DNA from: Gyrodactylus bullatarudis
Taxonomy: Eukaryota; Platyhelminthes; Monogenea; Gyrodactylidea; Gyrodactylidae
Assembly: GCA_012064415.1 (NCBI GenBank)
Contig: SSNU01000093.1
Coordinates: 62,001-126,000, forward strand
Direction of reading: 5' to 3'
Length of the DNA: 64,000 nucleotides
The position numbers and the translations under genes were made by a program. Positions 35,702 through 46,067 of the stretch are shown here, one piece after another. The notes below the pieces were generated by a model. That model saw only the letters and a list, made by a program, of their open reading frames with translations. It searched no databases and was not told the DNA's origin. Within the stretch, counting starts at the first letter, position 1; the number at the start of each line of letters is the position of its first letter.

Positions 35702-36389
35702 ATAAAGTTGGGAATCTATGATTTTCACAGAAATCTCGATATTATCATAAAGAATTCGAATTTTTTAAAGATTTTTTGGAATCCTGTCCACTTTTACCAT
35801 TTGAAGAGAAAAAATCTGGAAAAAAATTATTTTTATAGTCATTTTTCAAATTCCCATTAGGCGCCAAAATCCCATTTTTCGAACTTTCAGCTGAGAATTT
35901 TTGTTGATTCGAAAGAGTTTTTTCAGGATTAAGATTAGACAAGAAAGCTTACTGTCAAAGTACCGACAGTTACCCCATTTTCGAGAGATTCTGAATTATC
36001 GAAATTTCATTGATTTTCAAGTAGTGAAAATGATCAAAAAACGAAATTCCGCTCCCAAACGATACTAAGGTTGAGCATGAGATCAGATTCAGTTGAATTG
36101 ATTTTCTTGCCTAATCTCGATCCTGAAAAAACTCTTTCGATCAGCCTCCAACTTTCAAATCAACAAAAATTTTCAGCTCAAAGTTCGAAAAAATGTGATT
36201 TTCGCGCCAAATGGGAATGACCATATTTTTCATAAAAATAATTTTTTTCAGATTTTTTTTCTTCAAATGGTAAAAGTGGGTAACATGAGTAGGATTCCAA
36301 AAAATCTTTAAAAAATTCGAATTCTTGATGAAAATATCGAGATTTCTGTAAAAATCATAGATTCCCAACTTCATATCAATTAGCTTTAC
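35702..36389. repeat. Foldback element, group B (complete hairpin)
   Basis: The left arm (35702-35910) starts AAAGTTGGGAATCTATGATT; the right arm (36150-36389) ends with the complement and TTCATATCAATTAGC. Both contain CGAATTCTT and GGCGCCAAA. No coding capacity. A further arm fragment is at 36965-37070. Confidence 0.75.
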
Positions 36390-37719
36390 TTATATTATTA
36401 AACTTTCGAGGAAATTCCCATTGGAATCAGATTACATAAAAAAATTATATTTATCAGAAAATTAGAACATTTAATCATGATGAAATAAATCTTATCAATT
36501 TTGCATTGACTAGTTCTTTTGTATCAATCTTAATTAGATTTGCGGAAAAAATTTCTACAGAACAGATTTTTCTATAACAATTTTTGATACAAGTTATAAA
36601 AATTATTCTCAGTCGAAATGTTAAGATTAATCGTGATTGATGATTTGGTTAATAAGATAATAAGTCAAATTTTTCTGTTAGGATCTCTAGTTAGAAAATA
36701 AAGAATAATAGAGAAAAGGTTCGAATCAATCAACTTTTTTCATATTCCTCATTTATTGGGGTATTTTTCAATGGTCAAATACTTGAACTTCTAAAATAGC
36801 CTATCGAAAGGATAAAATTGAAGTATATTATCATGCTGCCACAAATAATCGCATGAATATCTTTTATATGCTTTTAAAAATAAGATGAACAAAATTACGA
36901 AAATTTTCAAGTAAAAGAGCCTTGTTCTGATCAGAATATAAATATGAGAGATAATTTTTGAAATTTCTGAATAAAAATTATTTTAATGAAAAATATGGTA
37001 ATTTTTCAAATTTTGATTTGGCACCAAAATCTCATTTTTTCGAACTTTGAACTGAAAACATTTAGCAGATAATGAGAGCTTTTATAAAATTTTGAAAACA
37101 AGTCTTTTTTTTAATTTCAGAAATTCGGAATTTTCGTATAGAGTGGAAAATTGATCATTTTATGAAAAGGCAGAAATAATCAATAATGAGCAGAATGTTC
37201 CTGCTGGCAATTCCTTCTTACTCCCCACTAGTGAGAGCTGATATAGACAATTATATAAAATAGTAGTCTATTGGCTGCCCTGAATTTCTTGCAATGTAAA
37301 TGCTTAGAATCTGAAACATAACATCACTAAAATATATGCTAGTTTTTATCTTACATTACTTATGAGTTTAGAAAGGAGGCAAACCAGTTAAATATCCCTC
37401 GGGTACTTTAATGTTCAAAATTATTCAATCTTATCAATTGAAACCAATGGAACAATATTTTTGCGAATTTCTTGAATAAATTACGCTTCACTTGAAATAT
37501 ATATCTACTATTTTGTCTGCTTTTTGGAGAATTTCATACTTGATCAACAATAGAATAGAGAATAATAGCTCTGGATGAAAAAATATCTCTTGGTAAATTT
37601 TATGCCATCTCTAGTGAATTTATGAGAATACTCATATTTGCATAATAACGCTCAGAGAAACAATATTTAAATGAAACTTTATTGACTTTATTAAAAGTTT
37701 GATAAAAATATGTAATACC
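36390..37719. other. Spacer with one group B arm fragment
   Basis: The fragment at 36965-37070 carries the GGCACCAAAATCTC version of the B core. The remainder holds no recognised gene. Confidence 0.4.
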
Positions 37720-37985
37720 AGCTATTCTCGATGAATTTGGGAATTCAGGATTTTTACAAAAATCTCATTTTTTCATCAAGGTATCGAAATATTTGAAAGA
37801 TTTTTTGGTAACTGATTCAAAATGTACACTTTCACTGACTTTAGAATAAAAATTTTGAAAATAAGGTTTTTTTTGGAAAATTTTAGAGAGATAATAAATT
37901 TTGAGATGGCGCGTTTTTAAAAATTTTTTTTAACTTTGAGTTAAAAAGTTTTTGTACGATAATATTGTCGAACCTCATCAAGAAT

Positions 37986-38147
37986 ATTATTGTTAGATTC
38001 TAAACTCATGTGGAAGGTTAGAGAACAACAAGCGTAAATTTAACCGGGGTAGAGTCTGAAGAGACCCGGCGAAATACAACGTTTATCACTCAAATTTACG
38101 CTTGTTGTTCTCTAACCTTCCACATGAGTTTAGAATCTAACAATAAT
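37986..38147. repeat. Perfect 56-bp-arm hairpin carrying a hammerhead core
   Basis: 37986-38041 and 38092-38147 are exact reverse complements over 56 bp (ATTATTGTTAGATTC outside, GCGTAAATTT inside). The 50-nt loop contains a hammerhead-ribozyme motif whose stem I continues, after a 10-nt one-sided bulge, into the 56-bp stem. There is no coding sequence and no clear target duplication. It sits in the middle of a group C foldback. Confidence 0.85.
38052..38091 (+). ncRNA. Hammerhead ribozyme motif at the hairpin tip
   Basis: Parts: GAGU (stem I), CUGAAGA (core; position 7 is A, which is allowed), GACCCGGC (short stem II), GAA, AUA with UAU (stem III, 3 bp closing 7 nt), C at 38087 (AUC cleavage triplet), ACUC (stem I). 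The 10-nt bulge AACCGGGGTA on the 5' side could provide a loop-loop contact. The core matches PLE2 in the GACC-GGC segment. Activity is inferred. Confidence 0.65.
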
Positions 38148-38249
38148 TTTGAATCAGTTGCCAAAAAATCTCTCAAATATTTCGATACCTTGATGAAAAA
38201 ATGAGATTTTTGTAAAAATCCTGAATTCCCAAATTCATCGAGAATAGCT

Positions 38250-39159
38250 TTAGATGGATTGTTGATTAATCATAATTTTATCCTTAAAAGGTTAAATAAT
38301 CACTACAGTAATTAGTAGAAACCAGTTTTGTATTTTTTTCAAAATTTCATACAGAAAGATTTTCAGTCTCCTATAGCTTCATTCTTCATAGCTATTTCTG
38401 CACAAATAATTATAATATATCAACCAGGAAAGAATTCAACCTAAAGTACATTTCAATTTATTTGTGTAGTAGGCATAAGGGATATTATTTAGCTAAAATA
38501 TATTTATTCAAAGATGTAATCATGTTTCCTTTGTATCAAGATAAATATTCTGCTTGGATAGTCGTCATATGTTAATTGGATAATTTATTTGAATGTTGTT
38601 TTGATCCTAAAGATTTTCAAATATTCACCTTAAGATCAATCTGTTAATACCATTTTTGATATCAGAAGAAACGATAACTTAACACTCACTTCTATAGAAG
38701 AAAAATTTACGTATTTCAAATCTTGAAAAATTTTAAGATGTAAATTATTTAACTCTTTAGGCATCAAAACTAAGTAAAATTTACGCATAATCTAAATTAT
38801 TAATTGACTTTCTTTCTGTATTCTTTGTTAATTCCTTAAAATTAATAATTAATTAAAAACTTAGTTGAAGAAGTAAGAAAAAAATATTGTAATGTTTGAA
38901 TTCAAAAAAAGGTTCATGAGAGAGTTTTCATTTGTAAAATGCAAAATTTTTACTTTAAGTCTATCTTAAAATGTACAAACTTCATACGAGTAACAGGTTT
39001 AGCTGAATTGCCAAGGAGTCTTGAGACTATCAAGAGTAACAAGATTAACGATAATATGTTACCGTGAAAATGGGCAATCAGCGAATGAACGGTAAGCCCT
39101 AGTAAAAATGGGAATTATCTCATATAATGAGATTTTATTTTATCTAAGGACTTGTCTCT
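38250..39159. other. AT-rich spacer
   Basis: Bases 38250-38410 are the inverted counterpart of 34020-34160; beyond that, no gene recognised. Confidence 0.4.
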
Positions 39160-39402
39160 TTGATCATGTTGTCTTGTATGTACAAGGATCTCAATCTGCC
39201 ATATCTCCAGACTTTCCGCTTCGATCTCCTCTATGAATTTTCATCTCATCTCACAATTCTAGGTGATTTCAATTTCTCGACCTCTCATAATTCCCCTGTA
39301 ACTCCATTTGACTTAGACAAATTATTGAATTCCCTTAAACTTAAACAAATAGTTAACACCCCAACTCGCCTTAATAACATACTTGACTTCAAAATTCAAT
39401 AG
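39160..39402 (+). pseudogene. LINE endonuclease fragment
   Basis: An 80-codon frame with HLTILGDFNFS, DLDKLLNSLKLKQIVNTPTR and NILDFKI is the C-terminal half of an APE-type LINE endonuclease (the GDFN metal/DNA-binding motif is present). No RT follows; a PLE1 terminus starts 20 bases later. Confidence 0.7.
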
Positions 39403-39423
39403 TAGGAAGAGAATATATTAAAT

Positions 39424-39460
39424 CACTAGATGTACATTTCTAAAAGGATCATCAGTAGTG
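39424..39460 (-). ncRNA. Hammerhead ribozyme motif, PLE1 terminus
   Basis: Parts: CACUA, CUGAUGA, UCCUUUUA, GAA, AUGUACAU, C (AUC cleavage triplet), UAGUG. Stem I is fully Watson-Crick where other copies have U-G, and the cleavage nucleotide is the preferred C. Stem II can close with one U-A pair only. This is the best PLE1-type copy. A 96-bp-arm hairpin begins three bases further on. Confidence 0.62.
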
Positions 39461-39463
39461 TCA

Positions 39464-39715
39464 TTTTTAATTAGATCGTGTAGAGTTACAGTAAAAATAT
39501 TTCTATTGAAACATCTTATTTTTATTGAAACACGAATATTAACCCCCTAATTAAGTATTATTTATCTCGACCTATCTAAATGTATGGAAATCAGTTGCTG
39601 CATTCTGATTGGTCGAGCCAATACTTAATTAGGGGGTAAATATTCGTGTTTCAATAAAAATAAGATGTTTCAATAGAAATATTTTTACTTTAACTCTACA
39701 CGATCCAATTAAAAA
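39464..39715. repeat. Foldback with 96-bp arms
   Basis: Arms 39464-39559 and 39620-39715 match at all but about three positions around a 60-nt loop. Landmarks are ACCCCCTAATTAAGTATT inside and ATCGTGTAGAGTTA outside. No coding capacity. Confidence 0.8.
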
Positions 39716-40479
39716 ACAATAAGGATTTCTTGGCCGAAATAAAACTGTTTCAAAACTCAAGTACCAAAACTGGTGAAGTGTACTAGGAAATAGTATCCCA
39801 ATATTTTGAAAAAATGGCAATGTCTTAAATTGGAAATATTTTTTGATCTTGAGGGCCTATTTATGACTGTTATGAGCTGATTAATATCAAGAGAAAAAAA
39901 TTCAAAAAATTTTTTCAAAAATTCCTGAACTAATTCAGTGTGGATATTCGTGTTTGAATAATTCCCTGAAGAGGAAACGAAGAAAATAATAATCTACTTT
40001 TAGCTTCACACCAGAACAATTGAATTTAAATTATGTACACAGCGATGTATTTTTCTATGTTATTGTAAAACTGCATTTTTTTCTTCACATTCTACTGGAA
40101 ATTCACAAGAACACAAAAAGTTATCATATTAACTAATCATGAACTAATTTTTCCAATTTGAACTAGTGTAGTTAATAATTCAAGATAATTTGCAATTCTA
40201 TTTTCAGAATAACTTTATTTGGAAAGATCAACTTTTCCTGTTTCTTCAGATAAGAATATTCATCAGAGATAGATTTTGCAAACTTTTGATTTCTAGCCTG
40301 GTTCAGAATCTGAATAGGCTCTTCGAATGATGTATAAAACATATGATCCGAAATCTATTTGGTTGCAATAGAAACAATTTTTTTGTTTTAAAAATTAATG
40401 TGATGAAAAATTTGCTGAATTTGAATTCGGCTATTTTTCTCATCATTTTTCGACTAATTCTGATCTTAAAAATCAACTT
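39716..40479. other. AT-rich spacer
   Basis: No gene recognised. Confidence 0.4.
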
Positions 40480-40745
40480 CTGATCACTCTCTCACATTAA
40501 AATCAACAAAAATTTTCAACTCAGAGTTCAAAAAAATGCGATTTTGGCGCTACTTCAAGATTTCAAATTTGCCGTATTTTCCTTAAAAATTGATTTTTTC
40601 CAAATTTTTTTTCTCCGTATTGTGAAAGATGGCCTCATGATCTAGATTCAAAAAAATCTTGATCAAATTCGATTTCTTGATGAAAAAAATAAGAATTTTG
40701 TAAAAATCATAAATTCCCATCTTTATACTAACTAGCTTTAATATA
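40480..40745. repeat. Foldback group D, right arm
   Basis: It matches 19960-20235: CACATTAAAATCAACAAAAA, GGCGCTACTTCAAGATTTC and the outer CTTTATACTAACTAGC. Confidence 0.65.
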
Positions 40746-41079
40746 AGTAAAATAAGTCATACCGATCAACTCTTCTATCATAAACTTCTAAATTTTTATG
40801 ACTACTTGGAAGTAATAATATCAAACTTTTAAATGAAATTTTTAAATAGAAATTGAACTTTGACACTATCGCTGCCATTTTAATAGAAAATAACAAATAG
40901 AACCACATTTTCACTTAGGGAAAATAAAATTGAAAATATTAAAATCCATTCAATAAATTTGAAATTGATTAATTCGAGAAATAATGTTGAGATGTTACCC
41001 ATTCATAATTTCTTCCATGAACATATTCTAATGTCAGCAGGACTAACTTGGGCTTAAACTTTGATAAAAATTTAAATTT

Positions 41080-41256
41080 GCCCGGTGTGGCGTAGTGGTA
41101 TCTCTCTCACCTCTCATTCGGACCCTCTTACTCTCGGTCCTAGGTTCAAACCCTCCCACACCGGGCACATTGAACACTCTTTCCCTGTTCCGTTATTTGT
41201 ACAAATCAATTCTATAAATAAATATAAATGTTTCAATTTCAAAAAAAAAAAAAAAA
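41080..41256 (+). mobile_element. tRNA-derived SINE
   Basis: The head (41080-41166) folds like a tRNA: GCCCGGTGTG pairs with CACACCGGGC, a 10-bp extended acceptor stem. Pol III box A is TGGCGTAGTGGT (41088-41099) and box B is GGTTCAAACCC (41143-41153). At 87 nt with a long middle part it recalls a tRNA-Ser/Leu ancestor, but the T stem is mispaired, so it is not a working tRNA. A tail and a 16-A run (41241-41256) complete it. It depends on LINE enzymes for movement. Confidence 0.82.
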
Positions 41257-41543
41257 CTTCAATAAACATCAGTAAACGCTTTTTTAAATTGGAATATAAC
41301 CAAACTTTTTCTAAAGCCTCTTCCAGACGTTTCGTTACTACCGTTTTCAGAATAATTTTCCTAGAGAATTTGAGCTGTTTTAGAATAACATCATCCCCCT
41401 AGTAGGGTTCTTTAGTTAGTTCAGATTCGGACCCGTTTGAATAAATCCGAAAAGGTACAAAAAATAAAATTATGATGTCTCTGAAGAATCCTACTCCCTA
41501 CTTAACTGATATGTAAAGTTTTAAGGAAATTTAGAGTCATTAT

Positions 41544-42324
41544 TAGGGCCTCAAAAAGTCTTGAAAGTCATATTTTTTTCTAAGAGACATTTTCACTGGA
41601 GGATCAAGAATTTGCCTTCAGAATTTATTTTTCTTGATCCGGATCAAAGTTATAAAGTCTTGGATCGGTCTAATTTTTTTTATTAGGTCATAACGTCTTT
41701 AGGTCAATTTTTTTAGGTCTTAAAATCGAAATCTCAAAATTAGATATTTGAATAACAATTTCGAAATTATTTTGAAGAAAGCTCACAAAGAAAGTGGCAT
41801 ACTTGACTCCTATTGGTTTAAAAAATTGATTGCATTGTACAATGTACATGTCTGTTCTATTGTATGTGTGGCGCATCTAACATGTAATATGAGGCATTAG
41901 CCAATCAGATTCATTCACGCCATGTCAATATCCCATGTTGATTAGTACTCAATGCTTAAATTTGAAAGCTGTCAGTCATTATTATCATGCCTAAGCAAAG
42001 AGAACCATTACCGAATAAATCCTTAAAATACAAATTAATGTATCCAGATGAGTTCCAATTTACAACACAAGGAACTTTATTGTGCAAACTATGCAACAAG
42101 ATTGTTAAGTGTGTCAAGCAGTTCAATGTAGACCAGCACAGGATATCAAAGACCCACCAAAAGCTCATTATAATAAAAATGTTAGATTTTTTTTTCTACT
42201 TGAAAGTAGTATACTTTTTATTATAGGAAAAATTATTTGAGGTCTTAAAAAATGACCTAAAAATTTCAAAAGTTGTTTATAGGTCTAGAAATTTGGTTTT
42301 TAGGTCTAATTTCTTGAGGCCCTA
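41544..42324 (+). mobile_element. hAT element, 781 bp, non-autonomous
   Basis: An exact 8-bp duplication GTCATTAT (41536-41543, 42325-42332) flanks it. Ends TAGGGCCTCAAAAA and its near complement pair over about 14 bp. Multiple AGGTCT / AGACCT motifs lie near both ends as likely subterminal sites. It encodes a small zinc-finger protein but no catalytic domain. Confidence 0.75.
41987..42226 (+). CDS. BED/CGGBP1-like zinc-finger protein inside the hAT element
   Basis: 79 codons. Residues 20-61 read MYPDEFQFTTQGTLLC, CKLC, FNVDQHRISKTHQK, i.e. a single C-x2-C ... H-x5-H finger of the BED or CGG-binding type that forms the N-terminus of hAT transposases. The last 15 residues are hydrophobic and probably not part of the domain; a donor-like splice could remove them. 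It likely binds element ends, or is an exon left after deletion of the catalytic part. Confidence 0.55.
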   Translation: MPKQREPLPNKSLKYKLMYPDEFQFTTQGTLLCKLCNKIVKCVKQFNVDQHRISKTHQKLIIIKMLDFFFYLKVVYFLL

Positions 42325-42332
42325 GTCATTAT

Positions 42333-42779
42333 ATTTCTTTTAAATTCTTTTGTCTTTTCGAATAAAAATTGTAATCACTAAGAACTTCATAATGATACTT
42401 TTTAACTTATTGTTTCATATACTGTCAAGTGGAATACATCGTTGTTTCAGCATAAATTCTCTAGAGGATTTCAAAGAGAGGGAAATTTTGTTTGATGATT
42501 TTCATTATATAAGCAAAAAATAACGAGATTTCTTTTTTATCACTTTCGCCAGATGGAGCTACTTCATATCTTTCAATCAATCTGCAATTATATAATGTGA
42601 ATTTTTATTTTAGTCGAAAAATTATGTCTGAGAAATATATTTTCTAAAATTTGGTAGCAGCTAATTTTTGTAAATATCACATATCTAATAACTTTTTAGA
42701 CTGTTAAGCTTGCACAGAAATCGGTTATCTACCAGAAGTTGACGATAGCGTCTCTCATTGTTTCGGAACATCATATAAA
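42333..42779. other. AT-rich spacer
   Basis: No gene recognised. Confidence 0.4.
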
Positions 42780-43870
42780 TAAATAGATTTATGAGTTCGC
42801 CTCTTAGTTCTCTTTTAGGCTGGTGAGAACAAAGTAAAATTTCAAAAAATCTATTGCTGATGTTTACATGTCGATGATACTTTAATTTTGATGAAGCCTA
42901 ACGTATCAATAGATTTTTTTTCTTTAAAATGAACTCTTTTCATCTGAATATTAAGTTTATTATGGAAAAAAAAGCTTCCAGAAAAGAAGATGGCTCAATT
43001 CAAAGAAATATTTTCGAAAAAAAAGACTGAAAATGGAAAATATTTTGCCAGTTTTAGTCCTGTTTTTAAAAAAATTGGCTCATTTATTGGCCTCCAGAAA
43101 AGGATAGTAAGTCCAGAGGAAATACCTAATGAAATAGAGAACTCGAAGTTGAGTTAATTGGAAAACGGTTGTTCTAATAAATTTGTGGACAAATCTATTA
43201 ACTTGTCTGGTGATAAAGATCTCGTTGAAAACAAAGATGAAGTTGAGAAGACCAAAATATTTATGAAACTTGATTTCAAAGAAGATGACTTTAGTAATGA
43301 TTTAACCCTTCATGTCCCGTTGTTCCACCAGTGGAATACAACACTTTCTTGAGCGATACTTTTAACTAAAAGATTCTTAAAATACTGTTTCCCCCCTCAT
43401 TAGAGAGGAAATTCATTAAGCTACAAAATTATGTATAAATCATTAAGATAGATTTTTACTCATGCCAACCAGAGTTATATAAAGAAAAGTGATTTTTTGA
43501 AAATGCATTCAAATATTTAGAACGTTTTTTTGAAAACCTATTTTCTGATGCCTTGGGAAAAATAAAATAACTTTCGTAAAACAATAGCCGTAGATCTCAA
43601 ATATGCAATCGCTTGCTCGATATCTCTCAAGGTTTAAAAGATTACTAGTTTTAGAGCCAAAAAGTCGGCTTTCAAAAAGGAATTCAGATTCGGAATTTGA
43701 TTGGTAAGGTTGCAAATTTCCTAATTTGTGTGGTGAAAAATAATTTGGGACATCAAAGGTTAAAGAGAAACCTAACAAATCTCATCAATCAACATTATAG
43801 CAATACGATTGAAAATTATATTTAAAACTCAGAGATTCTTCAATTTGATTCATGAAAATTTACTGAAATA
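42780..43870 (+). pseudogene. PLE1 copy 4 (3' half), split by a TTAA mini-element
   Basis: It starts in RT at a degraded SPLSSLL (42795) and continues FKMNSFHLNI, then SRKEDGSIQRNIFEKK and ENGCSNKFVDK (43158). It stops at 43301 in the codons matching FSNDIRRR of copy 1 and resumes at 43764 with the LINQHY region. There are several frameshifts and stops, and the YVDD region is damaged. Confidence 0.8.
43306..43759. mobile_element. 454-bp TTAA mini-element inserted in PLE1
   Basis: TTAA at 43302-43305 and 43760-43763. Ends are CCCTTCATGTCCC and, complemented, CCTTTGATGTCCC. A palindrome TTCCACCAGTGGAA sits next to the left end. Removing it and one TTAA restores continuity of the PLE sequence, so the borders are firm. 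Relatives are at 33131 and 30580. No coding region. Confidence 0.82.
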
Positions 43871-43879
43871 TATTTTCAG

Positions 43880-44317
43880 TTTTGACAGAATCGATTTTAA
43901 ATGATTTCTATTGTAATTTTAGCTTAATTCAGGAAGATTTAGATTAAAATCTCTGTGTCCTATATATTTGAGTTTTCTAACCTGAGTATGTGTCGAAAAA
44001 GATTTTATAGAAAGATCTAGTCACATCTCTATATTTAAAACTAATATGATGCGACTTTGATCGATTTACATAATTCTTCTCTTGCAATAAAATTAAGATC
44101 AATGAGATTATTTCGTTAATGAGCCAAACTGAAATTTGTTCGCTGTTTCCTTTGATTAATTTCTCTGCTTCAATAACATCGATAGAAGGGAAGGTTATAC
44201 CTGGGTAATTCTATTTTTATCTGATTATGAAAAGGAATTGAAATGATGAATTTAAAACAGAAAATCTTAATATTTTTCCTTCATTTAACTTTTTTTAAAT
44301 GGCCCTTAGATTTCGAA
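43880..44317. other. AT-rich spacer
   Basis: No gene recognised; ends at the piggyBac target site. Confidence 0.4.
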
Positions 44318-44362
44318 TTAACCCTTGCATGCAAAATCATGAAAATTACATATTCTACAAAT

Positions 44363-44379
44363 GGGGTCTTTTAGACCCC
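44363..44379. promoter_or_regulatory. Subterminal palindromes of the piggyBac element
   Basis: GGGGTCTTTTAGACCCC here, with GGGGTCTAAAAGACCCC at 46144-46160 and 46331-46347. The last abuts the right TIR. They are probably transposase-binding sites, in the role of piggyBac internal repeats; this is inference. Confidence 0.6.
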
Positions 44380-44462
44380 AAGTGGAGTTTTGTATATTTT
44401 TAGCTATTTTTCACAATTAATTTTGCAATTATGAAATGTAAAATATTGTTGTACAAAGGATT

Positions 44463-46067
44463 TTATTCATGACAATTTTCACAGATAGAATGCATGTGTT
44501 CCTTACAAATATTTCTTTCGCAAATTTTACAACTTATCTGTGTCTTTCTATCAACCGATCTTGGACATATATAACAACGTGCTTTGACTGTAGTTTTATT
44601 TTCCGGTTTCTTTATTCGACACTGTTGATTTTCTTCTGATTCATGGTCAGTTTTTTTCATCAATTGAGTGCTCAACACTTTCAAGAATTCTCTTCTAGAG
44701 TATTTCTTCTTGTTCAAAGACTCAGGCCATCTAAGGCTATATAATGCATATGCATTATATGCTGCAAGATCTAGAATGTTCCAGAATACAGTTAGGGGCC
44801 ATCTATTTGTAGATCTTCTACATGAGTAGTTAGTTACAAGTTGATCTAAGGTGTCTACACCTCCTTTGGTTTCGTTATAGTATTGAATAATCTCTGGCTT
44901 AGGTCCACTGTCATCTGGATTTTGGTGTAATGATGACATCATGACAACTGGTTTGTTCTTCTTCTCAGCAAACCTGAGAATTGCGATTCCATTACTATAT
45001 ATATATTGAATTGTACCAGGATCAATATTTTTGCATTGAAATGATCCGGGTAAAAACTTCCTATTCTTCCGGCATGTACCCACTATTGCTGTACGGTTAA
45101 CTTTGAGATTTTGAGCTAAATCATATGATGTGAAAAAATTATCACATGTAACTGTCCTACCAGCGTTTAGAAACGGATGAATCAATTGCTTCACAACTCT
45201 TGATCCTTGACCAACTTCTTGAGCATCGCCGTCTTTCCCTATGTAAATATCTGCATTACATATGTAGGCTGTTTTTGCATCACATGCCGCCCAAACTTTA
45301 ATTCCATATTTACCTGGCTTGCTCTTCATATAAACTCTGAATGGACATCTGCCTCGGAAGGAAATAAGTTGTTCATCAATAGTTATTTGTTCTGAGGGAA
45401 TATATGCTTTCTGGCAATTGGAAATAAACTCTTGGAATATCATCCTTATTGGAGCAAGCTTGTCTCTATTTTGCCCAATCTTTCGTAGTGATTTATTATC
45501 AAATCTTATGTATTGTTTGATAATTTTAAACCTTGAATAGCTCATTGAATCTTTGACAATCTGTGCTCCAAATTCATCTCCCCACAGTTCTTCCAGCTCC
45601 ATATTCTTTTGCTTACAAACTCCAAAATAGAGAGATATTCCAATCCACCTACGAATTTCGTCATTTTGAATTTCTGAGTTTTTGCAATTCATGCTCCTCA
45701 TGTATAAATTTGTATACTTGGTAACATTTTCAATGATATAATCATTTATGAATAAGAAGAAAAAATCCGCCTGGTTCACGCACCTTTTTGAGATCTTAGT
45801 AAGTCCACTGGTAAAATTGACCACATTGTGAATAGGGGTTTGACCTAGATATGGTCGTGTATCCGAATAAACGATTCCACCACACTTAGAGAGATAGGCT
45901 GAATTGGCTGGGATAATATTTGCCTGTTCATCGTCTGTTGAATCACTTTCATACTCTACATGATCTTCTTCCAAGCTATCATGAAATTCTTCATCAGTTA
46001 CAATATTTTGAAAAAGCTCTTCTTGTAGAGCGAGAGCTAAAGTAATAGGTCTGTTACCTCTCTCCAT
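44463..46067 (-). CDS. piggyBac transposase
   Basis: 534 codons, uninterrupted, no introns. An acidic N-terminus (residues 14-48, many D/E) precedes the catalytic RNase-H-like fold. The DDD residues are D231 (QITIDEQLISFRGR), D309 (TVTCDNFFTSYD) and D405 (KGGVDTLDQ), the last followed by D408. These match the D268/D346/D447 pattern of the family. The C-terminal cysteine-rich domain (C498-C532, CYIC ... CKIC ... CKEHMHSICENC) binds DNA ends. The size is slightly below the 560-600 residues of well-known relatives. It cuts at TTAA and leaves no footprint. ATG 46067 lies 81 nt from a 17-nt palindrome copy. Confidence 0.95.
   Translation of the reverse strand: MERGNRPITLALALQEELFQNIVTDEEFHDSLEEDHVEYESDSTDDEQANIIPANSAYLSKCGGIVYSDTRPYLGQTPIHNVVNFTSGLTKISKRCVNQADFFFLFINDYIIENVTKYTNLYMRSMNCKNSEIQNDEIRRWIGISLYFGVCKQKNMELEELWGDEFGAQIVKDSMSYSRFKIIKQYIRFDNKSLRKIGQNRDKLAPIRMIFQEFISNCQKAYIPSEQITIDEQLISFRGRCPFRVYMKSKPGKYGIKVWAACDAKTAYICNADIYIGKDGDAQEVGQGSRVVKQLIHPFLNAGRTVTCDNFFTSYDLAQNLKVNRTAIVGTCRKNRKFLPGSFQCKNIDPGTIQYIYSNGIAILRFAEKKNKPVVMMSSLHQNPDDSGPKPEIIQYYNETKGGVDTLDQLVTNYSCRRSTNRWPLTVFWNILDLAAYNAYALYSLRWPESLNKKKYSRREFLKVLSTQLMKKTDHESEENQQCRIKKPENKTTVKARCYICPRSVDRKTQISCKICERNICKEHMHSICENCHE

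Larger units (their letters stand above)
37720..38249. repeat. Foldback element, group C (copy 2)
   Basis: Arms start GCTATTCTCGATGAATTTGG (37720) and end with its complement (38249). A separate 162-bp hairpin with a hammerhead core is inserted between the arms at 37986-38147. Confidence 0.75.

Noticed and set aside
41080..41166. Functional tRNA gene
   Set aside because: T stem does not pair, and a tail with a 16-A run follows; a tRNA-derived SINE fits better.
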